NCBI GenBank assembly: GCA_018806985.1
Contig: JADANN010000058.1
Coordinates: 620,001 to 684,000 of the forward strand
From: Angiostrongylus vasorum
Lineage: Eukaryota > Nematoda > Chromadorea > Rhabditida > Metastrongylidae
DNA: 64,000 bases
Direction: 5' to 3'
The stretch's first letter is position 1. Every line of letters starts with the position of its first letter. Below, piece after piece: positions 42,899 to 54,385 of this stretch. The position numbers were made by a program, and so were the translations under genes. The notes under the pieces were generated by a model that had not been told where the DNA came from, did no database searches, and saw only the letters and a list, made by a program, of their open reading frames with translations.

Positions 42899-44793
42899 AC
42901 TTTTTATTCTCTGCCTTCTATACTTTTTTGTGGCAGCTTATTACGCGAAATACAACCGCAAGATTGCTGAGATATTTGCAAAACGCCGGACCGCAGGTGT
43001 TTGCGGTGGGGAACGAACGCGCTGTTGTCCTTTCCGGGGAGTAACGCGTTCACCACCACACCATGCGGGTCCTTCGTTTCGCCTGTCTCTCAGCTAGTTC
43101 TATCGATCTTTTGCCATCAACAATAACCCGTCAACGGGATTGGGTAATCAAAGGTGTAATCAAATGCATTCTCTGTTGAATTCTGCAGTACTGTACTGGA
43201 TGTAACGGCTAGTTAGCGGCGGCTACTAGCGGTTCAGTTCGTGTAGAGTATTAGCCACGCGGGTCTTTTGGTTGACGTACTGATCTACCAGCCTCAAAGT
43301 TGGGTAATTAAACCTTTAATACAAATATAACATTAACAACATAATAGTAACGATGGAGAAGTAATGGTAGAGGAATGACGTGAGTTAAAGCTATGAGGTG
43401 ATAAGGCTAGTAGTGAAGTGAGGCTAACAACGAGATAATGGCATTGGAATATTACTATACCATTAATAAGTAATTAACACAATTACATTAATAGTAATAA
43501 TGAATAATTACCAAGAAGTAACCGTTGGTTAGCCGTGAGCGACGCCGCGTCGCGTCTATCCGCGGCCGGCGTGGCGGCTGAGGGAGACAGTATGCTGGGG
43601 GGCGGAGAAAGCAGACTGTATGCTGAGGCGGAGAGGGGGGACAGACGGGCCGTATTTTCGGCTGAGCTAAGATTTCAGCATTATAACGATGAGGTGCATT
43701 TTAGTGGATCAATGAGGACAGTAAGTGATGAGTCATCTACGGAACACAGTTAGGCGGCTGGTCGTGGATAACGCTGTGTCAGCAACGTAAAGTTTGAGCA
43801 TCGATGGGTGCCACCATTTCCTAAGAGTCAAGGGCCAGTATGATAATGGCTGGAAACTGATAAGGCTATAGCGACTTAACAGAATACACAGCATAAGTTG
43901 GCCGCTCAGCGGCCTTGTACGCATGGCATACATTGTGTGAGGAATGGCACATGCCACCGATGGCGTTGCAAGCATAACGCATTTGGAAACACCCGCCACT
44001 ACTGACATTGCACCGTGGACGAGCTAAGAAACTAGATACAATAATCTTCTGATTACTGAAAGATGAATGTGAATGCATAAGAATGAGTGAGTATGACTGT
44101 GAATGAATTGGGGTGATTGAGGATGACAATGAATGGTGTTGTGAGGAGCGGATTATCCGCGCTACCGATCGGGGGTGAGGTGAGTGATGGTATGTCTCCG
44201 CCGTTGAAGGCACCTGGCTTATATTGGCTGCGGGAGCCGCGTGCGTATGCAGCCGCGGTTAATCTGGATTGTTGATCCTGGACTACAGTAGACTGCACCT
44301 TACTGCCTGAAATATCGACGTCATTAGCTTTAATTGTTTCGCAAGGAAGTAGTAAACCGTTCCACTGTCACTCCTCCTTCGGATAAGAAATCGTTGGTGT
44401 GCTACTGAAGTCAAACCTGCATCGCTACTGTGCCTGAAACACTGAACATAATTGACCGAATAGATTATAAAAGTTACATTGCGGTGCTTGATGTGCTACT
44501 GTGAGGCGGCCATATATGGACACCAAATGTTCTTGTTTAGAAAGATAGAGAACTTTCCCAGAGAGAAGTTCTCTATACTGGATTCATTGCCCATTTGGGC
44601 TTCCCAGACCAATCCCGGTGACGGGTGATTGCTGACGGCACAAATCGATAAGAACTAGCTGAGAGGCAAGCGAAACGAAGGACCCGCATGGTGTGGTGTG
44701 GACGCGTTACTCCCCGGAAAGGACAATAGCGCGTTCGTTCCCCACCGCAAACACCTGCGGTCCGGAGTTTTGCAAATATCTCGGCAATCTTAT
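42899..44793. mobile_element. Composite PalS retroposon inserted in RTE-2, with its own internal insertion
   Basis: Inverted arms at 42960-43150 and 44607-44793 carry the PalS tRNA-like block and GATATTTGCAAAAC. The left end has the constant terminus (GGCAGAGAATAAAAAGT on minus); the right arm stops within the signature, so it is 5'-truncated on that side. GATCCCATCTTT at 42886-42897 and 44794-44805 is a 12-bp target-site duplication. The interior (43202-44575) is bounded by TACTGGAT repeats and contains an R2 copy. Confidence 0.8.
43202..44575 (+). repeat. Dispersed repeat R2, copy 2, inside the PalS element
   Basis: It shares blocks with 8480-9490, starting CAAAGTTGGGTAATTAAACC at 43293. 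The 8-bp repeat TACTGGAT at 43194-43201 and 44576-44583 may be its target duplication; the second lies within recognisable PalS arm sequence. A G+C-rich stretch at 43535-43670 has a 72-codon frame that I regard as non-coding. Near the right end TAGAGAACTT and AAGTTCTCTA form a hairpin. Element class unknown. Confidence 0.55.
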
Positions 44794-45150
44794 GATCCCA
44801 TCTTTGTTCAACAGGGCTGGCAGCGGAACATTGTAATCACATAAGTCCCGACGGCGTTTTTTTCAGACTTCTAGTTTTTCTCTGCTGCTTCAAGTAGTTT
44901 CTTCTGCTTGTACCTTTGTAGATCTTCTTGCAAATCTATTCTGCAGCTGGCATTAATTGCTAGCCATGTCAAACGTGTTCCAGTAGGATCAAGCTTCAGT
45001 TTCCTTCTCTTTCCGAGCAACTCGTTATTAGTGACGGAGATGCGGCGGTCCGATCTTCTTGCTTGAGGAACTGAGGCAAATTCGGCACAGCTTTTCAGTC
45101 CTTCGATAAGCTGCTCGTAGTCTTCGGTCGGGTCTTCTTTAATCTGACAG

Positions 45151-46020
45151 TCACGCTTGGATAAGACTTTGTTCAGAATATTCTCGTCGTATACAGTTAA
45201 ACTTTTTTCCTCGTGATCGATGAAGATATTTCTTTTCCGGCTTGCGGCTGAATGAAATCTTCGTGCGGAGAAGGCGGTAATCGGAACCAGTACACAATGA
45301 CGGAACTACCGATGTGTCAAGTAGGCACCATCTTCTGTTTGTCAGAATATGGCCGATTCTCGCATGAGTCATGCTGTTGGGAGACTCCCATGTCCAGCGG
45401 CGGCTTTCCTTATTCAGGAAAAACGAGTTTGCATAGAAGAGACATGCTGCTGACAGGAGTCCTACGAGACGGTTTCCATTCTCATTTCTTTCTCCTAATC
45501 CAAAATTTCCGACCCTGTATTCACTCTCGTTGGCCTTTCCTATTCTGGCGTTGAAGTCTCCGACAACAAATTTATGATATGCTTTATCATTACGGATTAC
45601 TTCCTCCAACTGATGGTAGAATGCATTTAATTCGTATTCATCAGCTGCGTCGATCGGTGAGTGGCAGTTGATGATAGTGATCATCTTATGATGCGACCGT
45701 TTAAGTCGGAGGGCAGCTATGTGGAGGGGAAGGATTTCGTGTGGGTCGACCAGATCGACAATGGACGGGTGGACGATAAAGCCTACGCCGCCGACATTTC
45801 GTGACGGGACCTTTTCTCCAAGGATCACAATGGTCCCGTAGTTTAGTTGGCGTATGTCGGTCTTCTTGAATTTTGTTTCTTGTAATGCGATCACGTGAAG
45901 TTTAACGCGATCTGTGGCTACAAGAAGGGCGTGAAGATCGGCGTCTGTGGAGAGTGTTCTGGCGTTATACGTGCATAGTAAGAAGCAATCTCCATGGAGA
46001 TTGTTTGCGTGTGCTCGTCA
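45151..46020 (-). pseudogene. RTE-2 APE-type endonuclease domain
   Basis: A 247-codon frame (45894-45151) is the longest open transposon frame here. Residues 4-7 (LQET) hold the catalytic Glu; [10 protein letters not shown] is at 35-44; GDFNARIG, with catalytic Asp and Asn, is at 112-119; RRWTWESPN at 166-173. The downstream DH motif reads GHILTNRR (Asp lost, residue 181) and SDH reads SDY at 204-206, so two catalytic residues are gone. The N-terminal start lies upstream (YNARTLS-like, about 45990), in another frame. Such domains nick target DNA for reverse transcription. Confidence 0.88.
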
Positions 46021-46261
46021 GATCCGGTTGCAGTGGTGCCTACGTAACCCGAGTGGCCTCTCACTGGTCGTCTTACCGCCTGACGTTATAGACGGGAGTA
46101 CCCAGTGTGCGAGGTACTGAGGCTGGCCTATTGCTGGTCGTGCAACTTGGTCCTCTCTGGAGTCCTGATGTAACCTTGCAAGGGCGTATCGAAGTCTTCA
46201 CCAAGATGTGGATCAGAGAGAGGTAGAGAGGTGTGTTTTCGGCGACGAATCCCTCGCTCGG

Positions 46262-46345
46262 TCTTCGTGTTTGCTCAACAAGAATACGAAGAATTGCTTG
46301 ATTAATGCCGAGGTTAATAGAAAGGCGGACGTGGGAGTTACTACG
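46262..46345 (+). mobile_element. PLE extreme 3' end stub
   Basis: TTCGTGTTTGCTCAACAAG, ATTAATGCCGAGGTTAATAG and AAAGGCGGACGTGGGAG match the terminal module that ends PLE-1 and PLE-5. Nothing upstream of the tail remains. Confidence 0.6.
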
Positions 46346-46374
46346 AAATCACAATGTTTATCTTTGTATTTACT

Positions 46375-46760
46375 GTCTAATGTTTCTTCCATGGCAGAGT
46401 ATTATATGAGATACAACCAGTGTGATGCACAGCTATTTGGAAAACTTGAACCCCAGCCAGACTCGAACAGACGACTACCTTTTCCGAGGGTTTGCATGTT
46501 ATCCACTACACCACTGTAGCCCTTGCTTTGCCTTTCTCTCAGCCCAGCAGAAATGATCTGGGAAACGCAAATCAGCATTGAACCCAGTTAAGGTGAAGCT
46601 GTAGTTGCAAAAATTCAGCCGGGCTCTAATGTGTTAACTCAGTGGTAAGAGCAGGGCAGAACGATGGACTCACTAGTGGAAGTAGTCGCAGGATCGAATG
46701 GGATTTTCAGTCTGGGTTTTGCAAAAATCTTAGCATTATTGTTGTGGCATTTCACAACTC
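46375..46760. mobile_element. Palindromic tRNA-related retroposon (PalS family), second subfamily
   Basis: The left arm's minus strand (46520-46452) reads GCTACAGTGGTGTAGTGGAT, then CCCTCGGAAAAGG and TGTTCGAGTCTGGC, a better tRNA (A box, anticodon-arm-like and B box) than in other PalS copies. The right arm on plus has TTAACTCAGTGGTAAGAGC and GCAGGATCGAATGGG, another A/B box pair. Signature GTTTTGCAAAAATCTTAGC near 46722. It lies just 5' of a receptor exon. Confidence 0.65.
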
Positions 46761-46887
46761 CATGTCGTGAAAAAGTAATAGGCTATGAATAAAAAACTTA
46801 CATTTTGTGATTTTAACAACATCATCAACGATTCCTTTCATTTCTTCATAACCGATAACCGATAAACGATGAACGAAATGATTTCAG

Positions 46888-47115
46888 ACGATTCCACTCT
46901 GCGTGCTGCTTGCTATCGATCAAGTATTGTTCAATATCATTCCGACTCTTCGCGTAACCGACCGTCGTCGCTTCATACTTGTTACTTTCCAGAACCTTGT
47001 CATGATCTCGAACCGCGTGATCACACCGATTATGCTGTTAACCTTCAATACGGACGTGCAGGAAGCTACCAGTGGTGTTTTCCAAAGAATTCGTTCTGTG
47101 TGTACTCATTCGTAG
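46888..47115 (+). CDS. Chemoreceptor C-terminal exon (TM6-TM7)
   Basis: Acceptor GATTTCAG at 46880-46887 opens a 75-codon frame in phase 0 that ends at TAG 47113-47115. Residues 1-20 (TIPLCVLLAIDQVLFNIIPT) form a TM6-like segment. RRRFILVTFQNLVMISNRVI and TPIMLLTFNTDVQEAT give TM7 and the start of the tail, with NRVITPIMLLTFN resembling the NP-type end of TM7 in nematode serpentine receptors. It is on the same strand as the N-terminal exons at 34420-35431 and phase-compatible, so it may be the same gene across a transposon-filled intron, or a separate, decayed paralogue. Confidence 0.6.
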   Translation, partial: TIPLCVLLAIDQVLFNIIPTLRVTDRRRFILVTFQNLVMISNRVITPIMLLTFNTDVQEATSGVFQRIRSVCTHS

Positions 47116-48899
47116 CGGGTTCGAGTTGTGACATATCGCTGGAAGCAAAAAAAACATTTCATATCCTGGCTGTAATAGTTAGATAAATAAGTCTGAGCAA
47201 TAGCTCTCATTCAAAATTATCTTGGTATTCCTTTCGTATTTGCTTCATAGTGTAAGTGGCATAAACCATAAAGAATACAACAAGGGCAAATGTCCACTAG
47301 GTATTGTCTGGCTTTTCATTCACAAATTTAGTGGTACAAAGCTTGTTGGTTTAGCACATTGGCGACAACGCTTAAAGTTTTGTAACCAACGCATGAAGCG
47401 ACTAATGGTTTTCGGCCACTTGCGGGTTGACACATGTGTGGTTAGCTCCGGACTAATCCCGTCTATCCCATCTCTCCTACAAACCACAAGAAAATGCCTC
47501 ACCGTCTATTTTCTTCGCATTTTTCGCTGTGTAGTCCGTGTTTTCTGCGTTCCTTATTGCTTCTTTCCCCGTTTTTCATATTCTCTGTATCCTCTTTGTC
47601 CTACTGTACACCTTTAATTGGAAACCTATCCAATCCTTGTTTGTGTGTGAAAAAATGCGCTCCATGCACCCACATTGGGGTTAGCGTTCGCTAGTTTTCC
47701 CGAAACATGCGAAGTGTATCTCGATGCTTGGTAATTTTCCTACACTTGTTGTTAATACCAACCGATCTCAAGTGATGGATTAAAATAAACATATCGATTT
47801 TGAAGTATTAAGCTTGTCCATCATGACTGAATTGAAGCAGTCTCTTGTACTATCTGTTGAGGTTGAATGTAAAACTTCTGGAAATAGGAACCGAAAGATG
47901 GAGAAGGAGGAGAGTAGATCATGGTAAGCGACAACCGATGATGAGTTGAAAAAAGTCCTTGGTTCGATCCTCCCACGTGTGGCTTCATAATCTTCAAGGT
48001 GCTACTTCATTTTTTAAACACCTCCAACCCTTTTGTCCAACGAGAAAAAAAAGTGCGTGCACCATGCAGAAATGTTGTTGTAATTCTTTGTTAAACGACT
48101 TCATTTTATCACATTCATTTGCACCCATTCCATGCTGCAATCTTAATCATTATGAGTGCAAAGGTGGAAGAACTTACATCGCCTGTTAAGATCAGTGTAA
48201 ATGTTTTCATCCATCTTCACCTTGCGGTGGAAAACGTAGTGCTGCTTTGCTAAGATAACAGATGAGGGCTGCTAATAAATGCTATCCACTTCGTTCTTCA
48301 GCTGCTCAAAGCATCAATATGAAGAATTTAAGGTGTGAGGAAAAAAACCCAATTCAAGGTCAGTCCGCAGGTGGAGTTTATTCACACAAGCTTCATTAGA
48401 GTTTGCATACCTGACAACAACGTCGATATAAGACTATTGTGCCTTTTAGAGTGTATGGTGTTGATGATATATTGTGGCAATGTAGATAAAGAGTAGATAC
48501 CTGTGTTCGAAGCTTAATTTTATCCGAAGTTGATGCAAACAAATATGGTGCAAGTGCCTACACCCTCACGCAGCCATTTCCTAGAAGACGGCGTTAAACA
48601 GTAAATGGAAACGAGAGGTTGTGTTGCGTGTTGTTATGTCACTGGTCCAAATATGCATGAATAATGCTTAACAAGCCTTTGTCAACTACTATAATTGTCC
48701 AGATCGTGTCATTAATTCCCACGAAAAGCGTCAGTAGTGGGGGGCAATAGATTGTGAATCTGTATGTGAAGGTTGGGAATTGCAAAGGATGGAGAATTAT
48801 AATAACTACAATTATGTGTAAGTATCGTGCAAGGTGTGCACATTAATTAGTATTCGGCTTGGGATTATTTTTGCAGTGTGCAGAAGTTTCCGATTGCAA
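47116..48899. other. Unassigned stretch
   Basis: A 131-codon plus frame (47222-47617) with no domain, and a B-box-like GGTTCGATCCTCCC at 47970 without a convincing cloverleaf. No repeats shared with the rest of the window seen. Confidence 0.35.
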
Positions 48900-49780
48900 G
48901 AAATGGTGGTGATGCAGTAAACTGTAAACTGGGATTCAGTAACAGCAACTGAAATCCCACCGAGCACTCTAAGACGCCGGCTACTTTGCAACCGCCTAGG
49001 TGACCGATTATGTACAACACAAAGTTACATAATATAATAACGGTAAAGATAGTGATTGCATAAGTTTGGTTACGGTATACATAATCTCTTGTAAAGCGTG
49101 CGAGGCGGATACGTTTGCGAAACTGGAGACAACCCTGCACCCGTACAAAAGAACACCTTGTCGATAAACATAAAGTTAAACCAAATCCTCCTGTAGGCGC
49201 GCTTAAGATACACAGACATAATGGGGAGGATTTCCTAGTGGAGGTTACCGTCCTCTCAAAAGGATCGAAAAACTTCAGTGCGCAATACTCTTGAAGCAAT
49301 ATAAATTCCAAGAATCCTGAAATAAACCACGGAGAAAAATGCCTCGTAATCACGCGTGATCTCACACAGTATTTGACACTGATATTTTAATGTGAGGGAG
49401 TTACACTGGACTTTCATGTGCATTCTGTGCACTTGATCTCTACGTGAAATAGTCAGTGGAAGACTTGTTGAGCGCGGTAAGTGTGCGAAGTAGCGGATTT
49501 ATATGCAATACGGTAAAAAAATTATAAAAAGAGGGTGAAAGAAATTGAAAAAATTTGGTACCGTGGTTTTCATTTTGAGGTTGTGGAGGTGTTTGGTTAG
49601 GTAGATTGTAGCCAACATGAACCACCCACGCTTTGTAGAAAGCAAAAATCGGCCTAAATGACTTCTTCAATAAAAAAAACAGAGCGATAACTTCGTATTT
49701 GCTAGTCAAGAAAACAGTGGGATTATCAGAACAATGTCGAGGTTAATAGAAAGTCAGTATTGGGAATTATAAAGTAGAAG
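48900..49780 (+). mobile_element. Penelope-like element (PLE-8), linker to 3' end
   Basis: Plus-strand frames show TEIPPSTLRRRLLCNRLGDR, a broken ISC-type endonuclease core (GGYVCETGDN), KDRKTSVRNTLEA and ITR-like C terminus. The 3' region ends with GTCGAGGTTAATAGAAAGTC at about 49737. The hammerhead is not recognisable (49600-49650). RT absent. Confidence 0.75.
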
Positions 49781-49884
49781 AGTAGAGTGCTTCTCGGCCA
49801 AAGAAAGCTACAACATTTGGATCGAAAAGCTATGGGGACAAAAAGTGAGAAGTGGCTTAACTTTTATTTGCTTCTTGTTATTGT

Positions 49885-50000
49885 TTTACTCATGCTATAG
49901 TGCTATGTGAAACTGCAATGATGCTGAGATAAGAGCAAAAATTCGGAGCAGCAGGTGAGATTCGGTATTTCATGAAATACAACAACCTGTCTGCCGTACA
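49885..50000 (+). mobile_element. PalS fragment
   Basis: TATGTGAAACTGCAATGATG, CTGAGATAAGAGCAAAAATTCGG is the family's left end with substitutions. The tRNA-like part is lost. Confidence 0.4.
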
Positions 50001-50371
50001 AATTCTATTTCTCTATTCTAATTCTAGGCAGTTAATAAAAGCTAAGACGTTGTGTCCGTAACCGGGAGGCTGCCTAGTTCTTCGGCTCGCTAGCTATGAC
50101 ACCTATAGAGGTCACGCTGTCCATAATGTCCCGCAATTTAGTGGCCCTGTCTTTTAATCATGGTTTCTGTTCTGTCAGCTGCAAAGGTCAAATTTACATG
50201 CAATTTGCGCAGCGAACAACTTCCACAGTTTCAGCAGAATAAAATCAGTGGATAGTACACCACATTTGATTTATCAATACTTACATACATGTGATCAACA
50301 CATTTGATTTGAATAGTAGACAGCTTCTTTTAAGCAGTGACAGTTTTTCCAAGGCTGACTTTCTATTGTCG
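50001..50371. other. Unassigned stretch with PLE tail scrap
   Basis: On the minus strand CAATAGAAAGTCAGCCTTGG near 50345-50364 matches the PLE terminal module and abuts the RTE-1 copy D terminus. Otherwise nothing recognised. Confidence 0.35.
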
Positions 50372-51260
50372 TCTGTATCACCGGTAGTCCGGTTGATCGT
50401 CGATTGACTCAAGAGGACGCCAGTAAATCTTCCATTTTTCCCTCTCGCGTGCAAGAGTAGCCCAGTGGGTTCTGCTCGCTCTAGAGACTCGTCGAGCATC
50501 ATATCTTTCTTCTAGGCTTTTCGTGAAGAGCTCTGACCATCGAGTCGGTGGTCTTTCTGCAGTCCGTTTAACATCCCGAGGAATCCAGTTACTAACGGCT
50601 TTTGTCCGTCGGTTGTCACTCTACGCATTACGTGTCCGGCCCACCTTATCTTCGACTGTTTGGCGTACAAAACGGCATCTTTCGTTTTTTGTCGTTGTTT
50701 TAGATCGGAGCTTTGGATTCCTTCTTTTACTTGCGTGGAACGGGATACTCCTAGCATCGCCCTTTCGACTGCGCGTTCAATAGCGCTAAATGACCTTTCA
50801 TCCTGCTTACGCAGCGACCAAGTTTCTGACGCATACGTTAGGGCAGGAAGTTCCGTTGAGTCGAAAAGGTGGGCACGTAGTCGGGTGTTCCTTGTTCTCT
50901 TCACTACATCCTCGATGCTCTCGAATGCTCCCCCATGCAGCTCGTTTCCTTTTGCTCAACTTTGGCGCTAAGTCGTTCTTTATGTTGATTTCCCGACCTA
51001 GATAGGCTAACTGGAGCATTTGGAGAAATTCGTTTAGTTGAGCGTAAATGGGGGTATACGAAACCATTTCGTTCCTCACGAACATCGTTTTTGTGAGATT
51101 TAGTCGAAGAACAATCTTTCCACAGGCTTTATCAAAGTCGGCAAGCATACGTTCCGCTGGACTAATGTTTGGTGTTTTAAGGACGATGTCATCAGCAAAG
51201 CGAAGATGGTGTAACTGCCGACCATCGATTTCCACTTTAGAGTGTTCGGTAGTTGTTTGA
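50372..51260 (-). mobile_element. RTE-1 non-LTR retrotransposon, copy D (5'-truncated)
   Basis: On the minus strand an open frame (51313-50807) includes EIDGRQLHHLRFADDIVLKT, with both catalytic Asp residues of FADD, then LADFDKACGKIVLRLNLTK and AYLGREINIKNDLAPKLSKR. The C-terminal domain follows in a second frame (50904-50512): TRLRAHLFDSTELPALTYAS and KIRWAGHVMRRVTTDGQ. It ends in GGACTACCGGTGATACAG. It is the least decayed RTE palm here, but fingers and endonuclease are missing. Confidence 0.9.
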
Positions 51261-51349
51261 CCGTGTATGCGCACCACAAAACTGCACGATTTGCCTAGGT
51301 GGACGTACGGCATCTAAATAAATTCGGTTACTTAATTCCTTCGATTTCT

Positions 51350-51725
51350 TGGATAGATACTTGGATGGCCCGTCCTCACTGGTTGTGCTGGCCGCAGCAC
51401 AATCTCCATCTCATCGGATTTTGCTGGTTTGGCCATCGTAGTTCCCCCGGAGATCAGCCAAGCCAAAGTCTGCCCCATGTCCGCACAACCACAGGCAGTC
51501 GCCGTTTTTGCGAATCAGAGGGAGATTTGCCACCATGCGAGCAGTTTAGTACAAGGACGGTAGCATCCTGGTATTCGTTTACTCTTAGATGGGTTTCCTG
51601 ATGGAAACGCCGGACTCCTTCTCAACTTGACAGACCCTGCCAGGGAGATGAATCTCCTCGATGTACTTCGCAGCCCCCGCATCCACGAACACCTTCCAGC
51701 CACGACGAGGTGGTAAACTGATGCG
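51350..51725 (-). mobile_element. SINE-like repeat with RTE-type 3' end, copy S3
   Basis: The 3' end at left reads ATACTTGGATGGCCCGTCC on plus, directly comparable to ACTTGGACGGTCCGTCTTC of RTE-2. Internal blocks GATGGAAACGCCGGACTCC and GAACACCTTCCAGCCACGA match S2. It abuts a PLE fragment at 51726. Confidence 0.7.
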
Positions 51726-52325
51726 AGAAAGTTTGTATACGGTGTACCTAATCTCTTTTAAAGCGTGTAGATCCGAGTACATTGTTAAAGGGGTACACCA
51801 ATCTGCGTCCGTAAGATAAAGCACGTTTGGAAACTCAAATTCAATCAGAACTCTCCATTAGGCAAGCCTAGGACAAGAAGGCATAACGTTGAATGGTTTG
51901 AAGTAAAAAGCTGCTATCTTCGCATAGAAGCCCGAAACATCTGAGCTTAAAAGTCTTTACGGTTGTTGAATGAATTCCAAAAGTGAATGCAAGGAGAAAA
52001 ACTTAGTGATCAAGCGTTACTTCTCGTCAGACCTCAGGCTAATAATTTGAGCAAGGCTAGGCACATTCCAAACTCATGTAGGACCCTGTCCGACTGGCCT
52101 CTGCCTATGTTTTAACCCCACAAAGAAAAAAAAAGACAAGTGCTCCAAAGAAGCTGTTTACTGCGCTAGTGAAATTTATGTATTCCATCCTTCCTGCCAG
52201 GGTTGTTGAAGTGTTCGCATCAGTAGATTGCTGGGGCTATTTGACCTTTCCAGACTCTAAGAAAGGCGAAACCGTCGAAACATCAGCCGCTAAATGATAA
52301 TGTTGTTATTGTCGACCTCTTGGCT
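51726..52325 (+). mobile_element. Penelope-like element (PLE-9), endonuclease to 3' end
   Basis: Frames show SLYTVYLISFKACRSEYIVK (GIY-YIG core, start cut by the SINE boundary), KPETSELKS and the C-terminal MNSKSECKEKNLVI. The 3' region has CTGGGGCTATTTGACCTTTC and a damaged hammerhead at 52253-52288 (GACTCTAAGAAAGGCGAAAC, then CGTCGAAACATCAGCC). Confidence 0.75.
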
Positions 52326-53214
52326 GCTGAACGAGAAAAAAGAAAACCAGTAAACCACTAGCTATGGTCCCTGGTAGAGCAACTGATTTAGCAGCAGTAC
52401 TACTGGCCGAAGTTTTTCATAGAAAATCATGTACGTCATCAATTCAGGAGTAACTTTATGGAAAATGACGTCAGAATCTCACAAAGGCTAGAAAATGAAG
52501 AGATGCTATAAGAAAAGAAGCAAATTACTGTCTTGAGAAACACGACAGAATTCGAAAAAAGAATATATCATGCAGTAACGGAGGCTTTAATTTTCTTTCC
52601 AACATCCAAACCACTCCACTCTGAAACGTCTGGAGGTTGCCAGTTAAATAACCAGTTCTCCACGTTATTTTTTTAGAAGAGTGCTAGAAAACTTTAAATG
52701 AAAAAAAGGGTTTTGAATACCCGGAGAAGGCCAGAAGTTGCAATACAAAATGCTATTTATTGTTTCTCCTTTTATTCAGTCATCAATCATCAATCTCGGT
52801 GAATGCTTAAAACGGTCTTTTCTTTCCATTTATAATATTCCTCGAAAATAAATGCTGGGTTGTAACTTCTTTGTTTTCCTAAACAACCTACTGCAATCCA
52901 CAGAAACTGACTTTTGAGAATGAAATGGAAACCAGTAGTATCTTCAACATTTTGTGCATCTTGAAATTGCATTTTTCCATCTTCTTCCATTCTTGGCGAA
53001 CGGACACGAAATTTTTTACGAAGATTTTCCACTTTGGCAAAGCTGTTTGCAAATTCCACCAATTTCTACTACTGGGAAAATCATGATCACACGGACCGAC
53101 CTTGAAAAACGGCTGGCCTAGGTCTGCATTTAATTGCCAACGTTTGGTTTTCATCACACCCCAAACTGCTTAATATAACACCACAACGGTAACTCTACTA
53201 TTTGCAAAGTTAAC

Positions 53215-54385
53215 TTTTTTATTCATTGTCCATCAATAATTTTCCATAGCTGGGTACGATGCGAAGTGCAACCGTTCTAATGCTGGGATACTTGCAAAAC
53301 TTGGATCCCAGGCTAAGAACTCGCCGTAATCCTTTCATGGGTCGCGCGTTAGACACACTACGACACCACTAAGCCCCCTTGCTTTCCCTTCTCTCGGGCG
53401 TTTTCTACCTAGTGGTGTCATCAACAACTTCGATCATTCCTGTTGCGAATGATTACTAATGGCATCGTAAGGGAGAAAACAGACCGAGAGAAAGGCAAGG
53501 CAAGGGCTTCAGGGTGCAATAGGTGGAGCGTGAGCACCTGCGAAGGCCAGTTGCGAGTTTGAAGCTGGGCTGGAGTCAAAGTTTTTCAAATATCACAGCA
53601 TCATAGTGGTTGTAATTTTTATGGAGCTTCCTTAACTTTGAACCAGCCTGATCTACCTTTCTCGTCTTCACTTCTACTTTCAACCGTTATTACAGCTTCT
53701 ATTAAGCGTTTCAGGCCACTACTACATACGAAATTACATTTCTTTCACTTCATTTTATCCGGCGTTCCTTAAATTACTGATTGCGTAGGTCCATTTATTT
53801 CATTTTCAGACTCGTTGTTCGCAACCATTTTCTACAAAGGTCTTCAGACTTGCATATCGGTTCAACCACTGCTTTAGAAATTTTTTATCTTCCTGAATAA
53901 CGTCTTCGAATGCTGGCGTAGTCAGCTTTTCCTGTAATTCTTAGATGGCTGTATTAAAGCGCTACCAGAATTTTATCACGTACACGAACCTTTTTTTGGA
54001 TTGAAGGTTGTGAGCTGATCAAGAGAAGTCCAGTACCAATTTATTCACCTCGGATGATGCAGATGACTTTTGTCTATATGAGCTGGTGCCCTGTAGCAGC
54101 TACAAGACATCTCACGCTTTTATTTTGGCCAGAGACGAGGAATGGTTACACCTGCCAAAAAGAAAAATTTAAGGATGGAGTACAAAAGGGATAAAGCTTT
54201 CGGTGTTAATCAGTCCCTGCGCCATGCATTTGACTTCATAAAGCATCAGCGGGGTGGGTGACACGTTAGACCCTGGTAAGGGTAGTAGCGGATTCAAACC
54301 TAGCCTTGGATCCAAGCTCTGCAAATATCTCAGGATCACAGCGATTCTAACTGTTTTGTCAAAAATTTCGAAGTCCATCAAAACT
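53215..54385. mobile_element. PalS composite inserted in R3 copy 2
   Basis: It starts TTTTTTATTCATTGTCC, the complement of the family's constant end. It contains a minus-strand tRNA-like block (53392-53300: GGGGGCTTAGTGGTGTCGTAG), a plus-strand one (53500-53610) and a third with GCAAATATCTCAGGATC near 54225-54330. R4 lies at 54195-54245. Copy 1 of the segment has none of this. Confidence 0.6.

Larger units (their letters stand above)
40388..46250 (-). mobile_element. RTE-2 non-LTR retrotransposon, copy G, split by two insertions
   Basis: The parts in coding order are: 5' region and endonuclease 46250-44806; linker and RT start 42898-42626; RT palm to C terminus 41547-40390; then the tail (AAGT)n on the minus strand at 40381-40395. 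Removing the insertion 42899-44793 with one GATCCCATCTTT repeat restores the frame through LPALLNKDGIVKSFCLDMEL. The second gap holds a plus-strand RTE-2 copy (41548-42625) and has lost about 80 codons of RT. The blocks differ in sequence from RTE-1, so this is a second family. Confidence 0.85.

Noticed and set aside
43535..43753. 72-codon G+C-rich frame as a small protein
   Set aside because: Lies in repeat R2 interior; the homologous region of the other R2 copy does not keep the frame.
47222..47617. 131-codon frame as a host gene
   Set aside because: No recognised domain or start context, with an overlapping frame on the opposite strand; fits chance.
47955..47990. tRNA gene at GGTTCGATCCTCCC
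   Set aside because: B box only; no A box or acceptor pairing at the proper distance.
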